The position numbers and the translations under genes are program-made. The notes beneath the pieces were generated by a model. The model saw nothing but the letters and a program-made list of their open reading frames with translations. It had not been told where the DNA came from and searched no databases. From Actinostola sp. cb2023 (Eukaryota; Cnidaria; Anthozoa; Actiniaria; Actinostolidae), in contig JAUJYZ010001110.1 in NCBI GenBank assembly GCA_033675265.1, positions 885,412 to 949,411 on the forward strand: a stretch of 64,000 nt of DNA. The letters run 5' to 3'. Position 1 is the stretch's first letter. The number at the start of each line of letters is the position of its first letter. Shown here piece by piece: positions 1-17,731 of this stretch.

Positions 1-3000
1 TAATTGAATTTTTTACGTTGTGTAATTTTAATATTTTTTTACGTGCAATCATTGGCTTTATTCAAGAAATGAAATTGGAAAAGATTCTGAGAAGCTGCAA
101 CATCTAATAGGGCCAAAAATTAGAAAAAGCCGATTTCTACCATACATTTACTGGAATGAAATTGCTGCGCCATGTATTTTTGATGAAACCATTTCTGAAT
201 TCGTTAAATGTCCAGATTTTTTTACGTACAATCCTTGGCTTTCTTCAAAAAATGACATTGGTAAAGACTCTAAGCACCTGGAACAACTAGTAGAACCAAA
301 AATTAGAAACACACGATTTCTGCCATACATTTACTGTAATGGAATTCCTGCGCCATGTATTTCTGATGGAACCATCTCTGAATTCGTTAAATGTTCAGAT
401 TTTTTTACGTACAATCCTTGGCTTTCTTCAAAAAATGACACTGGTAAAGATTCTAAGCACCTGGAACAACTAGTAGGGACAAAAATTAGAAACACACGAT
501 TTCTGCCATACATTTACTGCAATTGAGGTTTTTACGCTGTGTAATTTTAATAGGACCATTTCCAAATTAGTTAAATGTCCAGATTTTTTCACGTGCAATC
601 CTTGACTTTATCCAAAAAATGAAATTGGATAAAATTCTGAGAATCTGCAATATTTATAGGACCAAAAATTAGAAAAAACCCAATTCTACCATACATTTAC
701 TGCAATTGAGGTTTTTACGTTGTGTAATTTGAATAGGACCATTTCCAAATTAGTTAAATGTGCACATTTCTTTACCTGCAATCCTTGACTTTATTCAACA
801 AATGAAATTGGAAAAGATTCTGAGAAGCTGCAACAACTAGTAGGGCCAAAAATTAAAAAAAACCGATTTCTACCATACATTTACTGGAATGAAATTGCTG
901 CGCCATGTATTTTTGATAGAGTCATCTCCAAATTCGTTAAATGTCCAGATTTTTTTACGTACAATCCTAGGCTTTCTTCAAACAATGACATTGGTAAAGA
1001 TTCCAAGCATCTGGAACAACTAGTAGGGCCAAAAATTAGAAACACACGATTTCTGCCATATAGTTACTGTAATGAAATTGCTGCGCCATGTATTTCTGAT
1101 GGAACCATCTCTGAATTCGTTAAATATCCAGATTTTTTTAAGTACAATCCTTGGCTTTCTTCAAAAAATGACATTGGTAAAGATTCCAAGCACCTGGAAC
1201 AACTAGTAGGGCCAAAAATTAGAAACACACGATTTCTGCCATACATTCACTGTAATGAAATTCCTGCGCCATGTATTTCTGATGGAACCATCTCTGAATT
1301 CGTTAAATGTTCAGATTTTTTTACGTACAATCCTTGGCTTTCTTCAAAAAATGACATTGGTAAAGATTCTAAGCACCTGGAACAACTAGTAGGGACAAAA
1401 ATTAGAAACACACGATTTCTGCCATACATTTACTGCAATTGAGGTTTTTACGCTGTGTAATTTTAATAGGACCATTTCCAAATTAGTTAAATGTCCAGAT
1501 TTTTTCACGTGCAATCCTTGACTTTATCCAAAAAATGAAATTGGATAAAATTCTGAGAATCTGCAATATTTATAGGACCAAAAATTAGAAAAAAACCAAT
1601 TCTACCATACATTTACTGCAATTGAGGTTTTTACGTTGTGTAATTTGAATAGGACCATTTCCAAATTAGTTAAATGTGCACATTTCTTTACCTGCAATCC
1701 TTGACTTTATTCAACAAATGAAATTGGAAAAGATTCTGAGAAGCTGCAACAACTAGTAGGGCCAAAAATTAAAAAAAACCGATTTCTACCATACATTTAC
1801 TGGAATGAAATTGCTGCGCCATGTATTTTTGATAGAGTCATCTCCAAATTCGTTAAATGTCCAGATTTTTTTACGTACAATCCTAGGCTTTCTTCAAACA
1901 ATGACATTGGTAAAGATTCCAAGCATCTGGAACAACTAGTAGGGCCAAAAATTAGAAACACACGATTTCTGCCATATAGTTACTGTAATGAAATTGCTGC
2001 GCCATGTATTTCTGATGGAACCATCTCTGAATTCGTTAAATATCCAGATTTTTTTAAGTACAATCCTTGGCTTTCTTCAAAAAATGACATTGGTAAAGAT
2101 TCCAAGCACCTGGAACAACTAGTAGGGCCAAAAATTAGAAACACACGATTTCTGCCATACATTTACTGTAATGAAATTGCTGCGCCATGTATTTCTCATG
2201 GAACCATCTCTGAATTCGTTAAATGTCCAGATTTTTTTACGTGCAATCCTTGACTTTATTCAAAAATTGAAATTGGATAAAATTCTGAGAATCTGCAACA
2301 ACTAATAGGACCAACAATTAGAAAAAAACCATTCTACCATACATTTACTGCAATTGAGGTTTTTACGTTGTGTAATTTTAATAGGACCATTTCCAAATTA
2401 GTTAAATGTCCACATTTCTTTACCTGCAATCCTTGGCTTTATTCAAGAAATGAAATTGGAAAAGATTCTGAGAAGCTGCAACATCTAATAGGACCAAAAA
2501 TTAGAAAAAAACCGATTTCTACCATACATTTACTGCAATTGAGGTTTTTACGTTGTGTAATTTTAATAGGACCATTTCCAAATTAGTTAAATGTCCACAT
2601 TTCTTTACCTGCAATCCTTGGCTTTATTCAACAAATGAAATTGGAAAAGATTCTGAGAAGCTGCAACATCTAATAGGGCCAAAAATTTGAAAAAACCGAT
2701 TTCTACCATACATTTACTGGAATGAAATTGCTGCGCCATGTATTTCTGATGGAACCATCTGTGAATTCGTTAAATGTCCACATTTCTTTACCTGCAATTC
2801 TTGGCTTTCTTCAAAAAATGACATTGGTAAAGATTCTGAGAAGCTGCAACAACTAGTAGGGCCAAAAATTAGAAAAAAACGATTTCTACCATACATTTAC
2901 TGGAATGAAATTGCTGCGCCATGTATTTTTGATAGAGTCATCTCCAAATTCGTAAAATGCCCAGATTTTATTACGTACAATCCTAGGCTTTCTTCAAAAA

Positions 3001-5036
3001 ATGACATTGGTAAAGATTCCAAGCACCTGGAACAACTAGTAGGGCCAAAAATTAGAAACACACGATTTCTGCCATACATTCACTGTAATGAAATTGCTGC
3101 GCCATGTATTTCTGATGGAACCATCTCTGAATTCGTTAAATGTCGAGATTTTTTTACGTACAATCCTTGGCTTTCTTCAAAAAATGACATTGGTAAAGAT
3201 TCTAAGCACCTGGAACAACTAGTAGGGCCAAAAATTAGAAACACACGATTTCTGCCATATATTTACTGTAATGAAATTGCTGCGCCATGTATTTCTGATG
3301 GAACCATCTCTGAATTCGTTAAATGTCCAGCTTTTTTTACGTACAATCCTTGGCTTTCTTCAAAAAATGACATTGGTAAAGATTCCAAGCACCTGGAACA
3401 ACTAGTAGGAACAAAAAATAGAAACACACGATTTCTGCCATACATTTACTGTAATGAAATTGCTGCGCCATGTAATTCTGATGGAACCATCTCGGAATTC
3501 GTTAAATACGAGATTTTTTCACGTGCAATCCTTGACTTTATTCAAAAAATGAAATTGGATAAAATTCTGAGAATCTGCAACATCTAATAGGACCAAAAAT
3601 TAGAAAAAAACGATTCTACCATACATTTACTGCAATTGAGGTTTTTACGTTGTGTAATTTTAATAGGACTATTTCCAAATTAGTTAATGTCCACATTTCT
3701 TTACCTGCAATCCTTGGCTTTATTCAACAAATGAAATTGGAAAAGATTCTGAGAAGCTGCAACAACTAGTAGGGCCAAAAATTAGAAAAAAACGATTTCT
3801 ACCGTACATGTACATTTACTGGAATGAAATTGCTGCGCCATGTATTTTTGATAGAGTCATCTCCAAATTCGTTAAATGTCCAGATTTTATTACGTACAAT
3901 CCTTGGCTTTAATCTTCAAAAAATGACATTGGTAAAGATTCCAAGCACCTGGAACAACTAGTAGGGCCAAAAATTAGAAACACACGATATCTGCCATACA
4001 TTTACTGTTATAATGAAATTGCTGCGCCATGTATTTCTGATGGAACCATCTCTGATTTTGTTAAATGTCCAGATTTTTTTACGTGCAATCCTTGACTTTA
4101 TTCAAAAAATGAAATTGGATAAAATTCTGAGAATCGGCAACATCTAATAGGACCAAAAATTAGAAAAAAACCGATTTCTACCATACATTTACTGCAATTG
4201 AGGTTTTTACGTTGTGTAATTTTAATAGGACCATTTCCAAATTAGTTAAATGTCCACATTTCTTTACCTGCAATCCTTGGCTTTATTCAACAAATGAAAT
4301 TGGAAAAGATTCTGAGAAGCTGCAACATCTAATAGGGCCAAAAATTTGAAAAAACCGATTTCTACCATACATTTACTGGAATGAAATTGCTGCGCCATGT
4401 ATTTCTGATGGAACCATCTGTGAATTCGTTAAATGTCCACATTTCTTTACCTGCAATTCTTGGCTTTCTTCAAAAAATGACATTGGTAAAGATTCTGAGA
4501 AGCTGCAACAACTAGTAGGGCCAAAAATTAGAAAAAAACGATTTCTACCATACATTTACTGGAATGAAATTGCTGCGCCATGTATTTTTGATAGAGTCAT
4601 CTCCAAATTCGTAAAATGCCCAGATTTTATTACGTACAATCCTAGGCTTTCTTCAAAAAATGACATTGGTAAAGATTCCAAGCACCTGGAACAACTAGTA
4701 GGGCCAAAAATTAGAAACACACGATTTCTGCCATACATTTACTGTAGTGAATTTTTTACGTTGTGTAATTTTAATAGGACCATTTCCAAATTCGCTAAAT
4801 GTCCAGATTTGTTTACGTGCAATCCTTGGCTTTATTCAAACAATGACATTGGAAAAGATTCTGAGAAGCTGCAACATCTAATAGGACCACAAATTAGAAA
4901 AAAACGATTTCTACCATTCATTTACTGGAATTGAATTGGTGACGTTGTGTAATTTTAATAGAACCATTTCCAAATATGTTAAATTTCCAGCCGCTGCAAC
5001 ATCTAGTAGGGCCGAGCAGTAGGGCCAAAAATTAGG
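1..5036. repeat. 183-bp satellite array with higher-order structure
   Basis: About 27 head-to-tail monomers of roughly 183 bp. Two subfamilies alternate: one carries GAATGAAATTGCTGCGCCAT, the other GAGGTTTTTACGTTGTGTAA; they share the TTAAATGTCCAGATTTTTTT and CCATACATTTACTG blocks. Larger blocks are duplicated nearly exactly: a 916-bp block (148, 1064 and 1980 start equivalent copies) and a 1659-bp shift (2714/2897 match 4373/4556). Each monomer happens to hold a 60-codon minus-strand frame, which is only the repeat read in one frame. The array degrades after about 4990 and stops about 80 bp before the next gene's ATG. Confidence 0.95.
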
Positions 5037-5118
5037 AGCCTGAGTTCTAGAGGCTACTCGTATTTTGGTGAGTAACCGCTAATGTTTGAATCGCAGGCGC
5101 GTGTTTAACTAAACAAAG

Positions 5119-10333
<5,215 letters not shown>

Positions 10334-10772
10334 ACAGAAGGTTATGCTGCTGTTAATACTATAATTCCCTTCTGGGGAGATTTAGAGATAAGTATTTAAA
10401 ATAGAACTGTGTATACAAGTCTGTGTATATAAGTCTGAAAACAGGTACTAGTAATGCTAACGATAGAGTTGCATGTTTTCATATGAATGGAAAGTAGTGA
10501 CAGTATGGTTCGTGCATTGTGGTAACCATGGGGATCTGGGTTACTAAACTTCATGTGGCAGTGTCGGCATGACAAAGTCGGCATGCCTGCTTGGCAATAC
10601 AAATACAACCCCCTAATGGTCTAAGAGTCTACCCGAGAGGTACATGTATATATTCATGGAACTGTTTCCTCTCTGAGATCATCACCAAGTGTAACCAAAA
10701 AATTTAAAATTTAGTATTCATGAAAAAACTGTCAAAACTCCCAATTTAACAGAGGGGCAAAAATATATCATA

Positions 10773-10778
10773 AATAAA
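10773..10778 (+). terminator. candidate poly(A) signal of DCTN3
   Basis: An AATAAA hexamer about 440 bp after the DCTN3 stop codon. It is the first good hexamer seen in the 3' flank; no transcript evidence is available. Confidence 0.35.
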
Positions 10779-11322
10779 GATTCGGAATGTTATAAAAAAT
10801 GAAGACAGAGGGGCACAGTAGGAAGGACTATATGTTTTGGTACCGTATCTCCTCATGGGACGTGTACCACTGCCTCACTGGATTACATATCCAGAGCAGG
10901 ATCCTTAATTAAAGTCTTAGGTATTGAACTAAAGATACTAAACCACTATAAAACAGTAGAGAACCATTATAAGGGTAAAGGTAACATTTATTGAGAATAT
11001 TCCTTATTAAACCTTGATCATTGAACATGACAAGTTAAGGTATCATGAACCTAAAAATAAATGGATATCTTATTAGACAAGATCATAGCTAAATATGTGT
11101 GAGGGGGGAGGGGGTGGGGTGGTAATATACATATCATGTAATCCACTATATCCACTGAGTATCCCCTCCCCTCCTTGCTCTTGGTAATAATGGGGGTGCA
11201 TTATACATACATGTACAGTATGTAGGTTATTGTCAATGTGTTCTTGACTCGATTTTGTACTGTTTCTTTCTTCAAGGGATACAAAGAGAACACAAATAAT
11301 AACCTAAGCCATTCAGAAGCAT

Positions 11323-11638
11323 ACCCCTTGTCCAGACACTGTCACTCATTTTGTCTGCTAATACTTACAGACTTTGCATGTTCTTTGACACTGAATACCC
11401 TTGTCCAGACACTGTCACTCATTTTGTCTGCTAATACTTACAGACTTTGCATGTTCTTTGACACTGAATACCCTTGTCCAGACACTGTCACTCATTTTGT
11501 CTGCTAATACTTACAGACTTTGCATGTTCTTTGACACTGAATACCCTTGTCCAGACACTGTTCCTATTGTCATTTTTAATGGTGTCATATTTTGTCTGCT
11601 AATACTTACAGACTTTGCATGTTCTTTGACACTGAATG
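11323..11638. repeat. 73-bp minisatellite, four to five copies
   Basis: The unit starting TTGTCCAGACACTGTCACTC recurs at 11328, 11401, 11474 and 11547, spacing 73 bp each time. The first copies are nearly identical and the last is diverged. 73 is not a multiple of three, so the frames across it are fortuitous. Confidence 0.95.
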
Positions 11639-11919
11639 GCCACTGCGGCTCTGTTACAGAATCGCCTGTTGTTGTAGCAGTTTGAAATACGGTCTCTGCA
11701 GTCTATATAATAATAGTAAAAGTAATAATTGAAGTAATAATAGTAAAAGTAATAAAAATCTATAATAATAGTAATTAAATACAATCTGATGCTTAAATTA
11801 TCTAAAATATACTAAAATGCTCTACATTAAAGGAATAAAATGTTCAATATAAAATATTATTATTATTATTATAAAATCATTTTGAAGTATAACAAAAATT
11901 AAAAACCTGCTTTACAATA

Positions 11920-12104
11920 CACCTGTTTTCAAAAACGTTGTCCATTTACAAAATACAAAATAGTAAATAGTAGAAAGGAATTAATTAGAGAAACAAAAGA
12001 AATGCACTCAAGCTAACGCTGGCTCATTGTTTCTCTAATTAATTCCTTTTTACTATTTTACTATTTTGTATTTTGTAAATGGACAACGTTTTTGAAAACA
12101 GGTG
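11920..12104. mobile_element. hairpin MITE, CACCTGNTTTC family, copy a
   Basis: 185 bp with long arms: CACCTGTTTTCAAAAACGTT at the left and its complement at the right, pairing for about 70 bp each around a short loop (CTCAAGCTAACGCTGGCTCA region). Related ends occur at 17732-18018, 23269-23488 and 35507-35750. No coding sequence. Confidence 0.85.
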
Positions 12105-12282
12105 CATTAAATATAAAAAAATATGAATGCAAAAAGGAAAAACTAATTGTTCATGTGTATCATGTTAACGATGCAATACAATTAACATACCAGCAGCGTC
12201 AATTAACATTAAAGTATTTAGCTGGTGCTTAAAAGCTTTGTCTATTTCACTACTTTCTAGATGAGATACATGCAATGCAGCG

Positions 12283-12432
12283 CAGGGCCGGATCCAGGAT
12301 TTCTTTTAGGAGGTGGTGCACCATTTATGATCAGTACGTACACAAACTCAAGCACCAATAACGCAGTAGATATCACCTCATCCAGGGGGGTGCGCACCCC
12401 CTGCACCCCCCCCCCCCCTAGATCCGCCCCTG
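12283..12432. mobile_element. short element with CAGGGNCGGATC ends
   Basis: Left end CAGGGCCGGATCCAGGA and right end CTAGATCCGCCCCTG are inverted and begin CAGGG as many hAT elements do. No clear 8-bp duplication was found, so the classification is uncertain. Confidence 0.5.
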
Positions 12433-12625
12433 AAGCGTAGTGCAACATTGACAATATGGCTTGATCGCACTAGCGCGTGTCCACCTTCTTGCGTGCAATC
12501 TTTTAACTTGCTAATTCTAAGCAGGGTAAGAACTTAATTACTGGCGCAAAGTAGATATGTGTGTTCCCTGTGAAGCAACTCTAGTTTATGTTTTGACCTT
12601 CTGGTAGTTGTCATTGCTGCATTGA

Positions 12626-14886
12626 TTACTTACTTCCTTCGTCACCTGAAAACAAATAATGAAAAACCATCGAAATCGCTTCAAAAACGTAAACCATTAT
12701 CTACCTGGATAATCAACCCACATATTAGTTGCGGTTACACTAGGCCGGTTCCTAGAGGTCCCCATGTGGAATTGACATAAGGCTGGGTTTGATCTGGGTT
12801 TTGCATGATTTCGGGTTTACGGTTACACACTGATAATTACCCAATGGGAAGTCACCGAGGCGTCCTATTTTTATTTGCGGGAAACTTTTTGTAAACATGG
12901 ACGCCACCCACCGTGAAGTGTTTTAGCTTGTTATCGGTCATTCTCACTCTTCTTCTACAACCTCCAGCGCAATTAAACTTTGCGATTTAGTATTTTTTGC
13001 TAGGAAGAAAACGGAGACGTCGACTCCAGCTACGCTTTCTCCAGTCTTTCAGGCTTTTGTATTTATATTTTTAAAGTTCACGTAGAGCGCTTTTATATCA
13101 GCCAAGCATTCACAACATGTGATTTCCTTTGTTTGGAAATCGCTGCTATGTGATTGGTGCAGACGCTCTGGGTTTTTGATAAACCATACGACTTTGCTCG
13201 GGGAACTGTCATGGTAAGTTCTTTTGTTCTTTTTGATGTATCCATGGAAATACACCGTGGGCCGGAATTTCACTCTGGGAAGACCGGTTACACACAAAAA
13301 TCGTTTCCCTCTGGGTAAAGGCGATTTACCCGTGGGTAAAAGTCCTAGTGTAACCGCAGCTATTGTATCATTTATCCATGGAACCTCCTGTAAGCGAACA
13401 CCCTGGGGACCAACTGTAAATGTCCTCTATGGTAGGTTAGAAAAGCAATGTTTTTGTGAAGAAAGAAACGTGATATGTCGACGCGCGTACGCGAGGTGTC
13501 CGCCTACGGGAGATGCCCGCTTAGGGGTGGTGACCGTTATGCTAGGGTTACGACTGTACGTCTGTTTTCGTTCATTTAGAGACTCCCCTCTCCCTCTTCC
13601 TTCTCCTCTCTCTCCACCTGTCCAATCTTGTGTATCGTTATTTGATATCTTTGAAGGGGGATACATGATAATAATAATAATAGTATATAATAATACATGA
13701 TTCCCAATTTACACTCACATGTTCCACACGTTTTCTTGCACCAATAGGTTTTGATATTCCAACTTGTTCGGCATGATGATTGCAGCCGCTCGCAGTTGTA
13801 AGCCTTGTCTTTACAATCTGTTTATTTTAACGATGAAAATGAGAAATGAAAAAATGAATGGAAATGGGAAATAAATGGGGAAAGCAAATGGGTAACTGAT
13901 TGAACGCAACCATTGAAAATACAAGGAACGCAAAGTCAAATCAATAACAAATAATAATGTAACTATACCTGAAGGTGGTGCTTGTGTTGGTGGGGGTGGC
14001 GGTGGTGGTGCTCCTGTTGGTGGTGGTGGCGGCGCACCAGTTGGTGGGGGTGCATCCGTTGGAATCTCTGATGGTAGTGGTGGCAGAGGGGGTAGTGGTC
14101 CACCGCCATCTGGACCTTCACCTAGGCGGCAAACAAACAACTTTGTCAGTGGTGCCGGATTCTCACCATCGATCCTCTCATTCAACACCATTGGTCTCAT
14201 CACTTAGTGGATCTTTATAAAGGTGTCGACCGTTCCTCAAACCTGACTTGAATCGGGACTATTTAAACGGGCCGTGTAATAATAATAATAGAGTATTTAT
14301 ATAGCGCATCTGGAACCTCGATGTTTTTTTGTTTTTTTTAATAATTATTTAAAAAAAACCTCGATGTGCTTTTTTTTTTGTATCGGTACTTATCTAATAC
14401 AACCGCTTCTATTATCACTATTACCACTAAATGAGGCAATCATGCAGTGTTCAATTCTCTCTGGTTATACACCGAATCGCAATATGGCGTCCAATTTGAA
14501 CTGCCATTGTTCTGGACTGACTAGTCTCGTGTTCACGTGGAAACACAAAAACATTTTCACACGAATGAGAGGCTAGTCAGTCCAGAACAATAGTTATTCA
14601 AATTAGTCGCCATATTTCAATTCGGTGTATACCCCAAGCCTTTATATACAAACGGTGGTCAGTTACAGAGGTTCCTACAGCGCGGCCTTAATACCCGCGT
14701 TCACAAAAGAGAAACCTGGGTGATGACGGACTGATTGAAAGCGCAATAAGTTAGGGTTTGGGAAAACCACAAGAGGGCGATAATATAAGCGTGATAATAC
14801 TATGGAGAGAAAGAGACGTAGTTCCTACCATCATCAGCCAAGACTGATCCAATAGCCAACAGGAGAATCACAATCGATAACGTCAT
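12626..14886 (-). CDS. small secreted proline-rich single-ShK protein
   Basis: Exons on the minus strand: 14829-14886, 13969-14121, 13719-13817, 12626-12645, giving 330 bp and 109 residues. Exon 1 encodes a signal peptide (MTLSIVILLLAIGSVLADD). Exon 2 encodes a proline-rich linker containing PPPTGAPPPPPTGAPPP. Exon 3 encodes one ShK module with cysteines spaced as in the family, ending YWCKKTCGT; its last cysteine codon is split and is completed by the 20-bp exon 4 (C-DEGSK-stop). Introns are GT-AG, phase 1. The layout resembles the larger genes upstream, but the signal peptide and linker differ, so it is a more distant member. Introns 1 and 3 hold transposon remnants. The tiny last exon is the least certain part. 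Function unknown; secretion is likely. Confidence 0.65.
12728..13361. mobile_element. inverted-repeat element in intron 3 of the small ShK gene
   Basis: GCGGTTACACTAGG near 12731 and CCTAGTGTAACCGC ending near 13357 are exact complements about 630 bp apart. A second, weaker pair (GGTTACACA near 12821 and 13290) lies inside. No coding sequence is recognised. Confidence 0.6.
14463..14635. mobile_element. hairpin MITE in intron 1 of the small ShK gene
   Basis: The arms GGTTATACACCGAAT and ATTCGGTGTATACCCC are inverted, as are the inner blocks ATTGTTCTGGACTGACTAG and CTAGTCAGTCCAGAACAAT. The central loop is about 50 bp. Confidence 0.75.
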
Positions 14887-14938
14887 GTTGTTGTGTGTAT
14901 GTTGTAGCCACAATGATAGAATTCACCTTACTTTGCAC

Positions 14939-14946
14939 ATATATAA
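14939..14946 (-). promoter_or_regulatory. TATA box of the small ShK gene
   Basis: TTATATAT on the minus strand, 53-60 bp before the ATG at 14886, leaving room for a 5' leader of about 25-30 bases. Confidence 0.45.
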
Positions 14947-15414
14947 CCAGTGTAGCAAAACAGCTGTGTTGGTATTGTTGCATATGGGACACCACGTTTG
15001 TTGTCCCAGTTGGCCAGGTTGCAGCGAAAGTAAACCAACATGTACAAACAAACTGAATGCCTCTTTACACGTGTGTGGTGGTATAATAAACGACTAAATT
15101 GTAAAGTCATGGGATTTAATCACGCATTTTTTTAAAACCCGTCGACCTACAGAAAACTACATTTGACAGTAGTTTTTTTCTATTTTGTTTCTCTTTTCGT
15201 TTTAAGACGCAGAATTTGTTCAGACGTCGTTTCCTTCCCCCCTAAAAGTTAGTAAAGTTATTAATATCAACACAAGCATCAACTACACGCAAGCACAAGA
15301 GGTGTAATTTCAACGTGAAATCGGCCCTCGCACTTTCGATTGCGTCTCTAGTGAAAAGCAGGATCAAACACTGTTCAGTCTGGTATATTTTGAAATCGTA
15401 TTCAGTTTTTTGGT

Positions 15415-15481
15415 TTTCGTAAGATTTCGTTGGGATTTCGTAGGATTTCGTGGGATTTCGTGGGATTTCGTAGGATTTCGA
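15415..15481. repeat. short tandem GGGATTTCGT repeat
   Basis: About six imperfect 10-11 bp units of (G/A)GGATTTCGT in a row. No further structure is seen. Confidence 0.8.
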
Positions 15482-16488
15482 AAATCATTTCAGTAAGCAT
15501 CCCTCGGAACAATATTATTGATAAAATGATCATAATTAGGGCTTATGCAATCATCTCCAGTGCCCCGGGAAAGAGAGGGGGTACTCCCTTATTTCTTCAA
15601 TAACCCGTAACTCTTCACAAGGCCCTTTCGGCTTTCTATCATTAGGAAAACGGCAGCCTGGGTACGAACCTCCAAGATTCTTGGAGACACGTGACCAGCC
15701 AACTCGAGTGTCCGCCATTTTGAAAATAACGAGATGAGAGGGCCCTGGGGATGGGGTTGGTGTCTTGAATTTTTCTTCTTTTCAATTTTTTAAAATTGCG
15801 CAGCGATTGACATATCTGAATATTAGATTTTAATGAGCAAACACAACGTAATATATATCGTTTACATTGCTATATTATATATTCTCCTGCATATATAATT
15901 ACTATATTGAAATATTACAAGTGTATGTGAACATTATTTCACTTCTTGCTTTGCGTCTTTAGCCTGAAAGAAAGCAAAGTAAAGATAAACATTGCAAAGA
16001 GATAAATCCAATCGTGTATTCGTACGCATCAATTCTGCGCATGTAATTATGTTGGGTGGGCTACCTGTGGTAAGGCCTTTCCAATATGGCGGACTAGAGG
16101 TGAACACACTACTTCGGTATTACAAAATCTGAGTGAATGTAAGCTAAAGCTTCGAAATATATAAAACATAATGAATTCAAATATATTAAAATAAAGATAT
16201 TTTAGAGTATATGAGGGCCACCTGAAAATTATCATTATTGGTAACGGTGTTACCCTATCCAATAAAGTTGTTATTATTATTATTATTATTATTGTTATTT
16301 ATTATTATTATTAGACTTGATTTTTAATTTTAAATGAAGGTTCAAACAATTCAAAACGTACATAAAACAATATAATTGGGTCGTGTCGGGTATTTAATTC
16401 GCAATAAAAGTTGGGCCTATGAATGACCGCCATCTTGACTAGTGATGACGTCACACGGGTTGCTGGCCCGATACGGCGGCCATCTTGA

Positions 16489-16717
16489 ATTATGTGATGC
16501 CCAGGGTGCAAGCTAGTAACCATTTGGCCATGAAAAACTACGAAAACCTAATTTAAAGCAATGAATTTGTACAAAATTATACAACAATACACAACACATG
16601 TAGATACTTAGTAAGTCATACAACACTATGGTTAGAGTGAAATAGAAAAATAATATATTGACGCGACTCCACACTGTACAGTTTTTGGGTCATTTGCACC
16701 CTGGGCATCCCATAATG
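16489..16717. mobile_element. inverted repeat, MITE-like
   Basis: GATGCCCAGGGTGCAA near 16496 and TTGCACCCTGGGCATC near 16694 are exact complements about 200 bp apart; the match continues outward with one mismatch. Confidence 0.6.
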
Positions 16718-16791
16718 TTTTAGCCAAAACAATAGTTTTAGTTTAAAAACAATAATTTTAGTTTTAAAATATTCAAGAAATAGGCCCCTGA

Positions 16792-16895
16792 TCACTTACA
16801 TGCACCACATGTCTTACGACACATAATGTTCTTGATATTGGGCTTATGACAATCCTTTTTAAGATATTTACAGTTCCCAGCTTTGTCTACACATG
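16792..16895 (-). CDS. isolated terminal ShK exon, CGACK type (copy 1)
   Basis: A phase-1 acceptor (TTTTTAG|CATGTG) opens a 104-bp exon reading ACVDKAGNCKYL through MCRKTCGACK and a TGA stop. All six ShK cysteines are present. Near-identical exons sit at 22880-22983 and 35079-35182, each downstream of one of the tandem genes. It could be an alternative last exon of the 21497-18647 gene, joined to a proline-rich exon (G|CA gives A). The stop arises inside a GTAAGT splice-donor sequence. Whether it is used is unknown. Confidence 0.5.
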
Positions 16896-17223
16896 CTAAA
16901 AACATATATTTAAACAAAATTAGAACAAACAATAAGTTAAATAAAATAAACTTATTTGGACTGGGACCGATCGCGAGTGTGAAAACAATAACCATACTCC
17001 AAATATGGACTGAAGTTTTAAAATAAGGAATTTGTCGGAGGCAAGTTGACTTTTCAACTTTTGCTTTAAAAAAATACTCCACAAAAATCGTGCGCGCGCA
17101 TGTACGTGTCATTTATCTGTCTGTCCTGCTATTGGTGATACAATTAACCAATCAGCGTGCGAGTAATGTGCAAGTTATTTTACAATCATGAATATATTGT
17201 ATGTATATCAGCAAAGGAATATA

Positions 17224-17720
17224 CAGTGGAACCTCTATATAACGGTCCTTTATTCAGCGGCCACTTTTCAAGATCCCGATTTTTTTCGTCAGTCAAGCTC
17301 TGTAAATTAAACCTCTATTAAAGTGCCTATCACCCCTGTGAGATTGTTTTAAAAATCTATTCAGTATGAACTGAATAGTTGGTGGGTTCAGTATTTTGTG
17401 ATTTGAACCTTGCGTGTATGAGTTATAGAGGTTTGAAATCTCAATATGCAAATTTGATGACGTCTACTAAGGAATTTGCCATAACTTATTTTGACTTTTT
17501 CAAGAAGAGCTTATTTTTTGAAATGGGGAAAAAGACAACTGAATATTCTGTAAGTTTTCAAATGTCAATAATCAGCACAAGGGCGTTTTTGTGTAATAAA
17601 TGATTCCTTAGTAGACGTCATCAAATTTGCATATTGAGATTTCAAACCTCTATAACTCATAAACGACCTCTATATAACGGCCACTTTGCAAGGGCAGGCC
17701 GTTATATAGAGGTTCCACTG
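17224..17720. mobile_element. Tc1/mariner-like MITE with TA duplication
   Basis: The ends CAGTGGAACCTCTATATAAC and its complement are flanked by TA (17222-17223, 17721-17722). The paralogous flanks at 23250 and 35490 lack this element, which supports insertion after duplication. A nested hairpin inside (GAGGTTTGAAATCTCAATAT with its complement, about 17424-17475 and 17604-17657) pairs for over 50 bp. Confidence 0.8.
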
Positions 17721-17731
17721 TATAATGAATA

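Larger units (their letters stand above)
10334..12625. other. intergenic region after DCTN3
   Basis: No gene is seen. It holds the DCTN3 3' flank, a 73-bp minisatellite (11323-11638), AT-rich low-complexity sequence (about 11700-11870), a hairpin MITE (11920-12104) and a short element with CAGGG/CCCTG ends (12283-12432). Confidence 0.7.
14947..16791. other. intergenic region with repeats
   Basis: No gene is seen. Contents: short GGGATTTCGT-type repeats (15415-15481), AT-rich sequence (15790-16260), an (ATT)n-tailed retroposon end containing CCAATAAAGTTGTTATTATT (16258-16315) and an inverted repeat (16489-16717). Confidence 0.6.

Noticed and set aside
148..4738. Repeated minus-strand 60-codon frames beginning MYGRNRVFLIF
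   Set aside because: One frame of the 183-bp satellite. Each stops within its own monomer and conservation follows the DNA repeat rather than codons.
13224..13700. Plus-strand 158-codon frame overlapping intron 3 of the small ShK gene
   Set aside because: It overlaps an inverted-repeat element and low-complexity TC sequence, and has no recognisable domain.
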